Positions 43,015 to 51,166 of a stretch of DNA of 55,585 nt are shown here, in pieces. Both the position numbers and the translations under genes were made by a program. The notes beneath the pieces are model-generated. The model was not told the DNA's origin. It made no database searches and saw only the letters and a list, made by a program, of their open reading frames with translations. The stretch comes from SIG603 sp964369225 (lineage in GTDB: Bacteria > Bacillota > Clostridia > Oscillospirales > Acutalibacteraceae), in contig CAYJER010000013.1 in assembly GCA_964369225.1 (NCBI GenBank), forward strand, positions 1 to 55,585, in the 5' to 3' direction. The stretch's first letter is position 1; each line of letters opens with the position of its first letter.

Positions 43015-43872
43015 ATGGAGTTTTTAATTGTAACAGGCCTTTCAGGCTCAGGTAAATCTAATGCAATAGCGGCAATGGAAGACATTGGTTATTTCTGTGT
43101 AGATAATCTTCCGCCTACAATGATATCGGTACTCTATGATTTATGTAATTGTCCTGACAATCATCATGAAAAAGTTGCAGTAGTTACTGATTCAAGAGGT
43201 GGCGGATTTTTTAAAGATTTGCTTGATGTATTAAAGGAGTTCAAAAATCAAAAGAGAGATTATAAACTATTATTTTTAGAGGCATCTACTCCGATTATTG
43301 TAAATAGATATCAAGAGACAAGACGTAAACATCCGTTGCTTGACAAAGCAAATGGTTCTATAGCCGACGCTGTCACCATGGAGAGAAGCCATGTGAAAAA
43401 AATTAGAGAACAAGCTGATTTTGTAGTTGACACTAGCGACATTAAGGTTACTGCCTTTAAAGAGAGAATATCTAAACTTCTATTAGGTACGGCTGAAAAC
43501 AGTATGGTTGTTCACTGCATGAGCTTTGGGTATAAACATGGAGTTCCGCTTGAGACTAACTTAATGTTTGATGTTAGGTGTTTTACAAATCCTTTTTATC
43601 ATGCTAAATTAAGACCTCTTACAGGGCTTGATAAAGACGTTAATGACTTTGTTATGAGCGACCCAGAGGTTCAAGGTTTATTGGCTCATATTAAAAATGT
43701 AATAGACTATTTAATTCCTCTTTATCAAAGAGAGGGTAAAAGTCAATTGGTAATTGCAATAGGCTGTACTGGTGGTAGACATCGCTCTGTAGCCATTGCA
43801 GATTATATAAGCAAATATACAAGCCGAAAAAATATACCTACATCGGTAACACATAGAGACATAACAAAATGA
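43015..43872 (+). CDS. rapZ: RapZ/YvcJ-type nucleotide-binding protein
   Basis: 285 residues. Walker A GLSGSGKSNAI (about 8-18), VDNLPP (about 30-35), LFLEAS and RHPLLD-like (RRKHPLLDKANG), C-terminal GCTGGRHRSVAIADYI (about 245-260). In Gammaproteobacteria RapZ is an RNase E adapter; in Firmicutes YvcJ binds nucleotides and its role is less clear. It starts directly after murB and overlaps whiA by 4 bases (ATGA). The yvcK gene usually found between rapZ and whiA is absent. Confidence 0.95.
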   Translation: MEFLIVTGLSGSGKSNAIAAMEDIGYFCVDNLPPTMISVLYDLCNCPDNHHEKVAVVTDSRGGGFFKDLLDVLKEFKNQKRDYKLLFLEASTPIIVNRYQETRRKHPLLDKANGSIADAVTMERSHVKKIREQADFVVDTSDIKVTAFKERISKLLLGTAENSMVVHCMSFGYKHGVPLETNLMFDVRCFTNPFYHAKLRPLTGLDKDVNDFVMSDPEVQGLLAHIKNVIDYLIPLYQREGKSQLVIAIGCTGGRHRSVAIADYISKYTSRKNIPTSVTHRDITK

Positions 43873-44756
43873 GTTTTACAAATAAAATAAAGAATGAATT
43901 GCTAAAGACAATTCATAAAAACAGTTGCTGTGAAAAGGCTGGACTTTACGCAACACTGTTAGGCTTGCGTTTTTTTAACCAGACAAAAGAAATGTATGTA
44001 GATAACTTAGGTTTTGCAAGATATTTAAGCCAGTTGACGGCTAAGTTAATATCTGTTGTTACACAGGTTAGAGAACACAGCAAGAGGGATGGATATTCCT
44101 TTAAACTTGTTGATGCGTGGCAAAGACAGGATGTTTTAAAGTTTTTTAACCATGTAAATTTAGAATTAATAAGCAAACCTTGCTGTCAAAAAGTCTTTGT
44201 TAAAAATCTGTTTTTAGCATGTGGAACTATTTCTGAACCTGAAAAAGAATATAGAATTGAATTTAAGTTTGGGGCAGAAGATACAGCTAATGAAATATTG
44301 AACATGTTAAATTCCTTTGAAAGTATTGATTTAGGCTTAAAGCTTTACAAAAGAAAAGGTTCATGCTCGTTATATTGTAAAGATAGCTCTAAAATTGAGG
44401 ATATACTTATATTTATTGGGGCGAAACAAGGTTCTATGGAGCTTATGCAAACAAAAATGTATAAAGAAGTCACAAACAATTTTAATAGACAGTCTAATTT
44501 TGAGACAGCAAACATGGATAAGACATTTTCGGCATCAGCTAGACAAATGGTTGCAATTGCGATTATTGTAGACAGCATTGGCATAGCTAAACTAGAAAAA
44601 AACCTTTCCGAAATTGCAAATATAAGGATCGATAACCCAAAGATTAGCCTCAATGAGATAGCTAAAATGTTGGGGGTCAGTCGTTCATCTGTAAATTACA
44701 GGCTTAATAAGTTAATAGAAATATCAGAAAAGATAAAAAAAGGAGAAAATTTGTGA
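43869..44756 (+). CDS. whiA: WhiA-family DNA-binding protein
   Basis: 295 residues: an N-terminal degenerate LAGLIDADG homing-endonuclease-like domain without catalytic acids (about 1-200) and a C-terminal helix-turn-helix (SLNEIAKMLGVSRSSVNYRL, about 259-278). In Firmicutes WhiA affects cell division and chromosome segregation. There is no Shine-Dalgarno; the start overlaps the rapZ stop (ATGA), so translation is coupled. Its own stop overlaps the dnaE start (GTGA). Confidence 0.93.
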   Translation: MSFTNKIKNELLKTIHKNSCCEKAGLYATLLGLRFFNQTKEMYVDNLGFARYLSQLTAKLISVVTQVREHSKRDGYSFKLVDAWQRQDVLKFFNHVNLELISKPCCQKVFVKNLFLACGTISEPEKEYRIEFKFGAEDTANEILNMLNSFESIDLGLKLYKRKGSCSLYCKDSSKIEDILIFIGAKQGSMELMQTKMYKEVTNNFNRQSNFETANMDKTFSASARQMVAIAIIVDSIGIAKLEKNLSEIANIRIDNPKISLNEIAKMLGVSRSSVNYRLNKLIEISEKIKKGENL

Positions 44757-47700
44757 TAGAGACTAAAGGTTTTGTTCACCTACATAACCACACAGAATAT
44801 AGTCTGCTAGACGGAGCTTGCAGAATTGAAGCCTTACTCGACAGGGCGAAAGAGCTAGGGCAGACTTTTGTTGCGATGACAGACCACGGTGTAATGTATG
44901 GTGCAATAGACTTTTACAAGGCGGCTAAAAAACGAGGAATAAAGCCAATTATCGGTTGTGAAGTTTATGTAGCAAAGAGGACAAGGTTTGATAAGGTTCA
45001 GCAGTTTGACAGAGAAAATAGGCATTTAGTCTTGTTGTGCAAGAATGAAACAGGCTATAAAAACTTAATTGCTATGGTTTCAAAGGCTTTTACAGAGGGT
45101 TTTTACAACAAACCTCGTGTCGATTTCGAGCTTTTAGAAAAACATAGCGAGGGTATAATTGCGCTTTCGGGCTGTCTTGCAGGCGAGGTCAACAGAGCCT
45201 TGATGAACGACAATTATGAAGAGGCCAAAAGGGCAGCTCTTAGATATAATGATATATTTGGGCCTAATAATTTTTACCTTGAAATACAAGACCACGGTTT
45301 AAGTGATCAAGTTAGAATAAATCCTTCTATAATTAGGCTTTCAAAAGAGACAGGAATACCACTAGTCGCCACTAATGATTGCCACTATATATTAAAAGAA
45401 GACGAAAAAATGCACCACATTCTAATATGTATTCAAACTAACAAGACTATTGAGGATGAAGATGCACTGGAGTTCGGCTCTAAAGAGTTTTACTTTAAAT
45501 CAGAAGAAGAAATGAGAAATTTGTTCTCGAAAACTCCAGAGGCTTGCGATAACACTTGCTCAATTGCTGATAGATGTAATTTAGACTTTGAGTTTGGAAA
45601 CACAAAACTTCCACGTTTTGACACTCCAGACGGCTCAGACAACAATACTTTTTTTAGAAAACTTTGTTATGATGGACTATATGAGAAGTATGGTGAAAAT
45701 CCTGAAAAATCGATAATAAATAGGCTTGAATATGAAATTTCTACCATAGAGAACATGGGTTATGTAAACTATTATTTGATAGTTTATGATTTTATTAGAT
45801 ATGCAAAGAGTATAAATGTGCCTGTAGGGCCTGGGCGTGGTTCAGGCGTTGGCAGTATAGCAGCTTATTGCGTTGGAATAACGGGTGTAGATCCGCTTAA
45901 ATATTCACTTATTTTCGAGAGGTTTTTAAATCCCGAGAGAATAAGTATGCCTGACTTTGACATTGACTTTAGCGATGAAAGAAGACAGGAAATTATAGAT
46001 TATGTTATACAGAAATATGGTTCAGACCACGTGGCTCAAATTGTAACATTTGGAACAATGGCTGCAAAACTTGCTATTAGAGACGTTGGTAGGGCGATGG
46101 CCATTCCGTATGCTGTGGCAGATCAAACCGCTAAAATGATTCCTTTTGCAATAGGAATTACAATAGACAAAGCATTAGAGCAAGAGGCGGATTTAAGAAA
46201 AAGATACAATGAAGATGAACAGGTAAGAGAATTAATAGACATGGCTAGAAAAATAGAGGGAATGCCACGCCACGCCTCTACCCATGCAGCGGGTGTAGTT
46301 ATAACAGATAAGCCTGTTGACTATTATGTGCCACTGGCTAAAAATGACGAATCTACAGTTACCCAATTTACAATGGTTGCAATAGAAGAGTTAGGTTTAT
46401 TAAAAATGGACTTCTTAGGACTTAGAAACTTATCTGTAATTGACAATGCAACTCATATGGTTAATAAATATGAGCCTGGATTTCATATAGATAATATTTC
46501 TTATGACGACCCTAAGGTGTATGAGCTTATAGCGGCTGGGTTTACAGAGGGAGTTTTCCAGTTTGAGTCAGAGGGAATGAAGAGAACCATTACTAGGCTT
46601 AAACCTACTACTCTTGAAGATTTAATTGCGGTTATATCGCTTTATAGACCTGGACCTATGCAGTTTATCGACACCTATATTGAGAACAGTCATAACCCAG
46701 ACAAGATTGAGTATAAGCACTCACTGCTTTCAAAGATACTTGATGTTACAGCCGGCTGTATAATATATCAAGAGCAAGTTATGTCTATATTTAGAGAGTT
46801 AGCAGGTTATTCACTAGGTAGGGCGGATATAGTTAGAAGAGCTATGTCTAAGAAAAAGTTTGATGTTCTTGAAAAAGAGCGTAAGACATTTATCTTTGGT
46901 GAGAAAGATGAAACAGGCAAATTTATAGTTGATGGATGTATAAATAGGGGTGTAGACGAGAATATTGCAAATGCACTTTTTGATGAAATTCAGAATTTTG
47001 CAGCCTACGCATTCAATAAGTCACATGCGGCGGCGTATGCTACTGTTTCATATCAAACGGCTTTCATGAAATGTTATTACCCTAAAGAGTATTTATCTGC
47101 GCTTTTAACAAGTGTACTGGGTAACTCTTCAAAGGTGGCAGTCTATATGGAAGAATGTCATAGACTTGGAATAAAAGTTCTTCCTCCGCATGTTAATTAC
47201 AGTAATCTTAAGTTTACTGTTAGCGGAGAAAATATAAGATTTGGGCTTCTTGCCATAAAAAACCTTGGCAGAGGTGCAATAGAAAATATGATAGAAGAGC
47301 GTGAAAATTCTGGAGACTTTAAAGGGTTTGAGAATTTTTGCAAAAGAATGCAGGGTAAAGAGCTTAATAAAAGAGCTGTCGAGAGCCTTATAAAATCGGG
47401 GGCATTAGACGATTTAGGTGCGAATAGGCGAGAGATGATGATTAACTTAAACACAGTTATTAACTCGCTCGATGCCGAAAAAAGAAGAAATATAGAGGGA
47501 CAAATAAGCTTTTTCTCTAGTGAGCCTGAAAGCAGTAATCTGCAAAAGGCAGACGATTATGACCAAAAACAAAAACTTGCAATGGAAAGAGAAGTCACTG
47601 GAATGTATCTTACAGGGCATCCAATGTCAGCTTTTAAGAAATATTATGAAAGTGGACAGTTTGCAAGAATTGACAGAGTTATAGCCTCGTCTAAGGGCGA

Positions 47701-48217
47701 GAGTAATGCACATATGGATGGTGAAAAAGTTGATATGCTGTGTACTATAGCGTCAGTCAAGAAAAAACTTAGCAAAAACGGTGGTACACTAGCGTTTATT
47801 CAGGCAGAAGATATGTATGACACAATAGAGATTATAGTTTTTCCGAATGTGTATGAAAGATATAGCCAGCTAATTAAAGATGCAGCAGAGCTTAAATTTC
47901 ATGGCAGGTTAAGTTTTACAGAGGAAAAAGAGCCAAAACTCATTTGTGAGCATATGATTGAGGCTACAGAAAATAACCTTAAATTAGAAGTAAAACAAAA
48001 TTTACGTCTGTATATAAAGGTTATGGACGAGGATAAATATCAAGATGCTTTAAAAATTGCTCAAGGGCATTCAGGAAACACAGAATTGTTTATATATTTT
48101 TCTCAAACAAAAAAACTATACAAAGCTCCTATGTTTTATAATATTGAACTAAGTGATAAGCTTATTAACACACTAAAATCACTGTTGGGTGATGAAAATG
48201 TTGTAGTTAAAATATAA
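44753..48217 (+). CDS. dnaE: DNA polymerase III alpha subunit DnaE
   Basis: 1,154 residues. N-terminal PHP domain (HLHNHTEYSLLDGACR, AMTDHGVMYG), catalytic palm with PDFDIDFSDERR (about 400-411, two catalytic Asp) and GRGSGVGSIAAYCVGIT, tandem helix-hairpin-helix region, OB fold near 985-1080 (VDMLCTIASVKKKLSKNGG). This is the DnaE (not PolC) type that helps lagging-strand synthesis in Firmicutes. It starts with GTG behind AAAGGAG inside whiA and overlaps its stop by 4 bases. Confidence 0.97.
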   Translation: MIETKGFVHLHNHTEYSLLDGACRIEALLDRAKELGQTFVAMTDHGVMYGAIDFYKAAKKRGIKPIIGCEVYVAKRTRFDKVQQFDRENRHLVLLCKNETGYKNLIAMVSKAFTEGFYNKPRVDFELLEKHSEGIIALSGCLAGEVNRALMNDNYEEAKRAALRYNDIFGPNNFYLEIQDHGLSDQVRINPSIIRLSKETGIPLVATNDCHYILKEDEKMHHILICIQTNKTIEDEDALEFGSKEFYFKSEEEMRNLFSKTPEACDNTCSIADRCNLDFEFGNTKLPRFDTPDGSDNNTFFRKLCYDGLYEKYGENPEKSIINRLEYEISTIENMGYVNYYLIVYDFIRYAKSINVPVGPGRGSGVGSIAAYCVGITGVDPLKYSLIFERFLNPERISMPDFDIDFSDERRQEIIDYVIQKYGSDHVAQIVTFGTMAAKLAIRDVGRAMAIPYAVADQTAKMIPFAIGITIDKALEQEADLRKRYNEDEQVRELIDMARKIEGMPRHASTHAAGVVITDKPVDYYVPLAKNDESTVTQFTMVAIEELGLLKMDFLGLRNLSVIDNATHMVNKYEPGFHIDNISYDDPKVYELIAAGFTEGVFQFESEGMKRTITRLKPTTLEDLIAVISLYRPGPMQFIDTYIENSHNPDKIEYKHSLLSKILDVTAGCIIYQEQVMSIFRELAGYSLGRADIVRRAMSKKKFDVLEKERKTFIFGEKDETGKFIVDGCINRGVDENIANALFDEIQNFAAYAFNKSHAAAYATVSYQTAFMKCYYPKEYLSALLTSVLGNSSKVAVYMEECHRLGIKVLPPHVNYSNLKFTVSGENIRFGLLAIKNLGRGAIENMIEERENSGDFKGFENFCKRMQGKELNKRAVESLIKSGALDDLGANRREMMINLNTVINSLDAEKRRNIEGQISFFSSEPESSNLQKADDYDQKQKLAMEREVTGMYLTGHPMSAFKKYYESGQFARIDRVIASSKGESNAHMDGEKVDMLCTIASVKKKLSKNGGTLAFIQAEDMYDTIEIIVFPNVYERYSQLIKDAAELKFHGRLSFTEEKEPKLICEHMIEATENNLKLEVKQNLRLYIKVMDEDKYQDALKIAQGHSGNTELFIYFSQTKKLYKAPMFYNIELSDKLINTLKSLLGDENVVVKI

Positions 48218-48262
48218 AAATATGTGTATAATATAAAAAATATAAAATTTTAATAAAATAAC

Positions 48263-48291
48263 TTGATAAATCATGCAAAATAAATTATAAT
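48263..48291 (+). promoter_or_regulatory. pfkA promoter
   Basis: TTGATA (48263-48268), 17-base spacer, TATAAT (48286-48291), about 37 bases before pfkA, in the AT-rich gap after dnaE. Confidence 0.75.
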
Positions 48292-48327
48292 ATTTGTAAG
48301 TAATGTTTAAAAATGGAGGTTTTCCTT

Positions 48328-49296
48328 ATGCAAATTAAAAAAATTGCAGTCTTAACTAGTGGTGGAGATGCACCTGGAATGAATGCTGCTATTAGAGGTG
48401 TAGTGCGTTCTGCTATTTCTTTTGGATTAGAAGTCTACGGAATTAAAAGAGGCTATGAAGGCTTACTTGATTCAGAGATAGTACCACTGACACTTAGAAG
48501 TGTTTCAAAGATAATTCATTTAGGTGGAACACATCTTTACACAGCAAGAAGCAAAGAGTTCAACAGTAAGGCTGGAGTTAAAAAGGCTGCTGACATTTGT
48601 CGTGAGTATGGCATAGAAGGTGTTGTAGTTATCGGTGGTGATGGTTCATTCAGAGGTGCTAAAGACTTGACAGAGGCAGGTATACCTTGCGTTGGCATTC
48701 CAGGCACAATTGATAATGACATAGCTTCATCAGAATACACAATTGGTTATGACACAGCAATGAATACAGCTATGGAGATGATTGATAAACTGCGTGATAC
48801 AGCAGAATCTCATGATAGGTGTAGCGTTGTTGAGGTTATGGGTAGAAAATGTGGAGACCTAGCTCTTCATACTGCTGTGGCGACTGGTGCAATAGCTGTT
48901 TTAGTTCCGGAAATGCAATACGACATGCAAAGAGATGTTTTAGACAGAATTATTACATCTAAGGCAAACGGTAAGAGACACTTTATAGTAGTTGTAGCCG
49001 AGGGTGTTGGTGGAGCAGCTGACATTGCAAATGAGATAGAAGAAAAGACAGGCATTGAGGCAAGAACAACAATCTTAGGACATGTACAAAGAGGTGGTTC
49101 ACCAACAGTTAGAGACAGAATGGTAGGCGGAATTATGGGTTATCATGCTGTACAACTTTTGTCAGAGGGTAAGAGCAACAGAGTAGTTATCTTAGCAGGG
49201 GATAAGGTAACTGATAAAGATATTGGAGAAGCATTAAGCGAAAAAAGAGAGTTCGATAAGAATTTGTATGAAATTGCAAAAGTGCTATCAAATTAA
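48328..49296 (+). CDS. pfkA: ATP-dependent 6-phosphofructokinase
   Basis: 322 residues; phosphorylates fructose-6-phosphate in glycolysis. TSGGDAPGMNAAIRG (about 10-24), VVIGGDGSFRGA (about 98-109), PGTIDNDI (about 122-129; Gly and not Lys here marks ATP rather than pyrophosphate use), GYDTAMNT and MGRKCGD. ATG 48328 is preferred over ATG 48313 because GGAGGT (48315-48320) lies 7 bases upstream. It has its own promoter and may be cotranscribed with the antiporter 38 bases downstream. Confidence 0.97.
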   Translation: MQIKKIAVLTSGGDAPGMNAAIRGVVRSAISFGLEVYGIKRGYEGLLDSEIVPLTLRSVSKIIHLGGTHLYTARSKEFNSKAGVKKAADICREYGIEGVVVIGGDGSFRGAKDLTEAGIPCVGIPGTIDNDIASSEYTIGYDTAMNTAMEMIDKLRDTAESHDRCSVVEVMGRKCGDLALHTAVATGAIAVLVPEMQYDMQRDVLDRIITSKANGKRHFIVVVAEGVGGAADIANEIEEKTGIEARTTILGHVQRGGSPTVRDRMVGGIMGYHAVQLLSEGKSNRVVILAGDKVTDKDIGEALSEKREFDKNLYEIAKVLSN

Positions 49297-49333
49297 TAAC
49301 CCTAATTTAGAAGGGTAAAAGGGAGTAAGAGAA

Positions 49334-50632
49334 ATGATTTTATTAAATCCGGTATTTATATCGGTTGTATTGCTATGCGTATTATGTTTATTTAAGCTTA
49401 ATGTCTTAATGTCTATGATGATAGCATTAACAGCCGGAGGTCTTTTAGGTGGATTGACTTTAGGGGAAACACTAGATTCAATGATGGCAGGTTTAGGTTC
49501 AAATGCAGGCACAGCACTTTCATATGTGCTACTGGGTACACTAGCTACTGCTATGGCGAAAACTGGAACCGTTGGAATGATGGGACGAGGAATTACAAGA
49601 ATTGTCGGCAAGAAAAGGGCAATGCTACTGTTAGTGCTTACAGGTGTGGCTTGTTTATCTCAAAATTTAGTTCCTGTACATATAGCGTTTATTCCAATAC
49701 TAATTCCACCGATATTAATCTTAATGAATAAACTTAAAATTGACAGACGAGCAGTAGCTTGTACACTTGCATTCGGTCTTAAAGCACCTTATATTGCATT
49801 ACCGTTTGGTTTTGGACTTATATTCCAAACTTTGGTTAAGGATGCAATGGTTGAAAACGGAATGCCTGTTGAACTAAGTGAGATTAGTTCAGTAAACTGG
49901 ATATTGGCAGTTGCAATGTTTATAGGTTTATTAATTGCTATTTTCGTTACATACAGAAAGCCACGTGAGTATAAAGAGATTGCAATAGAGCAAGCTACTA
50001 CAAGTGTAGAGAGATTCGGTTACAAACATGTTATGACAATTTTAGCTGTAATTGCAGTGGTTTTATTACAAGTTTTCACAGAAAATCTAGCATTTGCCGC
50101 AACAGGTGGCTTAGTGATTATATTCTTTAGTGGTGCAGTTAAATGGAAAGACATTGATGCACAGTTCCAAGGTGGCGTAAAACTTATGGGTTATATTGGC
50201 GCTGTTATGATAATAGCAGGCGGATTTGCTCAAGTTATGGACGACACAGGAGCAGTTAAACAATTAGTTGATGCCTCTGTAGCATTGATGGGCGGAAACA
50301 AGTTAATAGCTGCGACAATGATTACTGTGATAGGTATATTTGTAACTATGGGTATAGGCAGTTCATTTAGTACTATACCAATTCTAGCTATTCTATATGT
50401 TCCACTTTGTATGGAGATGGGCTTTAGTCCAGCTGCTACTATATTGCTTATGTCAGCGGCTGCTGCGTTGGGCGATGCAGGTTCACCGGCATCTGACACA
50501 ACATTGGGACCTACTTCGGGACTAAATGCAGACGGACAGCACGATCATATTTGGGATACATGTGTACCAACATTCATACACTTTAATATTCCTTTAATGA
50601 TAGCGGCTATTTTAGTGTCACAAATAATCTAG
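49334..50632 (+). CDS. Na+/H+ antiporter family membrane protein
   Basis: 432 hydrophobic residues with about eleven membrane segments. Conserved polar patches include PVHIAFIPILIPP (about 114-126), FGLKAPYIALPFGFG (about 147-161) and LGDAGSPASDTTLGPTSGLNADGQHDH (split across about 379-405), typical of the NhaC/YuiF-like antiporter family. The transported solute may be Na+/H+ or an amino acid; I cannot decide. GGGAG precedes ATG. A strong terminator follows the stop. Confidence 0.85.
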   Translation: MILLNPVFISVVLLCVLCLFKLNVLMSMMIALTAGGLLGGLTLGETLDSMMAGLGSNAGTALSYVLLGTLATAMAKTGTVGMMGRGITRIVGKKRAMLLLVLTGVACLSQNLVPVHIAFIPILIPPILILMNKLKIDRRAVACTLAFGLKAPYIALPFGFGLIFQTLVKDAMVENGMPVELSEISSVNWILAVAMFIGLLIAIFVTYRKPREYKEIAIEQATTSVERFGYKHVMTILAVIAVVLLQVFTENLAFAATGGLVIIFFSGAVKWKDIDAQFQGGVKLMGYIGAVMIIAGGFAQVMDDTGAVKQLVDASVALMGGNKLIAATMITVIGIFVTMGIGSSFSTIPILAILYVPLCMEMGFSPAATILLMSAAAALGDAGSPASDTTLGPTSGLNADGQHDHIWDTCVPTFIHFNIPLMIAAILVSQII

Positions 50633-50640
50633 TAAAAATT

Positions 50641-50679
50641 ATTACCCTCTCACATTAATTTGTGGGAGGGTAATTTTTT
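50641..50679 (+). terminator. Terminator of the antiporter gene
   Basis: A 13-bp stem ATTACCCTCTCAC (50641-50653) with 50662-50674 (one G-T pair), 8-base loop and TTTTT tail. Confidence 0.92.
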
Positions 50680-50721
50680 GTGAAGAGCTAATAGCTAAGT
50701 GTGAAAATCTTTGTATTGAAA

Positions 50722-50872
50722 AAATAAATTTGATAGATACTGTAGGGGCGGATATTATCCAGACATGCCTCTTAGAAAATTTAGCCATGTAGGGGCGGAT
50801 ATTATCCGCCTAAAAATTTGGAGATTTTGCCTAAGTTTGATAGGCGGATAATATCCGCCCCTACATTAGCTA
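50722..50872. repeat. Palindromic intergenic element, GGCGGATA type
   Basis: Perfect 26-bp arms (50787-50812 and 50841-50866) with a spacer that contains ATTTTGCCTAAGTTTGA, close to the copy at 1935-2017. Left module AAATTTGATAGATACTGTAGGGG with GCGGATATTATCCAGACATG is present; the right outer modules are missing because the element runs straight into the next terminator. Confidence 0.9.
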
Positions 50873-50873
50873 T

Positions 50874-50905
50874 AAAAAAGCGTCCTACAGTAATTTGTAG
50901 GACGC
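50874..50905 (-). terminator. Minus-strand terminator at the end of the GH31 transcript
   Basis: Stem GCGTCCTACA (50880-50889) with TGTAGGACGC (50896-50905), loop 6 bases; on the minus strand it is followed by TTTTTT (50874-50879). Its first arm (minus orientation) is part of the 97-bp tandem unit; the second arm is present only here. Confidence 0.88.
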
Positions 50906-51163
50906 AGGAGATAAAACTATGAGTTACAAGTAACTAGGTGTGCGACTTGCCTGTCGGGGCATCCCGACTTGAATAGTTTTCAAGTAAAGATTTGTAGGAC
51001 GCAGGAGATAAAACTATGAGTTACAAGTAACTAGGTGTGCGACTTGCCTGTCGGGGCATCCCGACTTGAATAGTTTTCAAGTAAAGATTTGTAGGACGCA
51101 GGAGATAAAACTATGAGTTACAAGTAACTAGGTGTGCGACTTGCCTGTCGGGGCATCCCGACT
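50894..51163. repeat. 97-bp tandem repeat, 2.8 copies, with internal hairpins
   Basis: Units start at 50894, 50991 and 51088; the first two are identical over 97 bases and the third matches for 76 bases, stopping 3 bases before the GH31 stop codon. Each full unit holds three perfect hairpins: AGTTAC-AA-GTAACT, GTCGGG-GCAT-CCCGAC and CTTGAA-TAGTT-TTCAAG. On the plus strand each unit also has AGGAG, 8 bases, then ATG AGT TAC AAG TAA. It fills the gap between the antiporter terminator/palindrome and the GH31 gene. Confidence 0.95.
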
Positions 51164-51166
51164 GGA

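Noticed and set aside
48328..49296. Pyrophosphate-dependent phosphofructokinase
   Set aside because: PGTIDND (Gly, not Lys) and GGDGS (Gly) are the ATP-type residues.
50894..51163. CRISPR array
   Set aside because: The units are 97 bp, directly adjacent and identical, with no variable spacers and no cas genes nearby.
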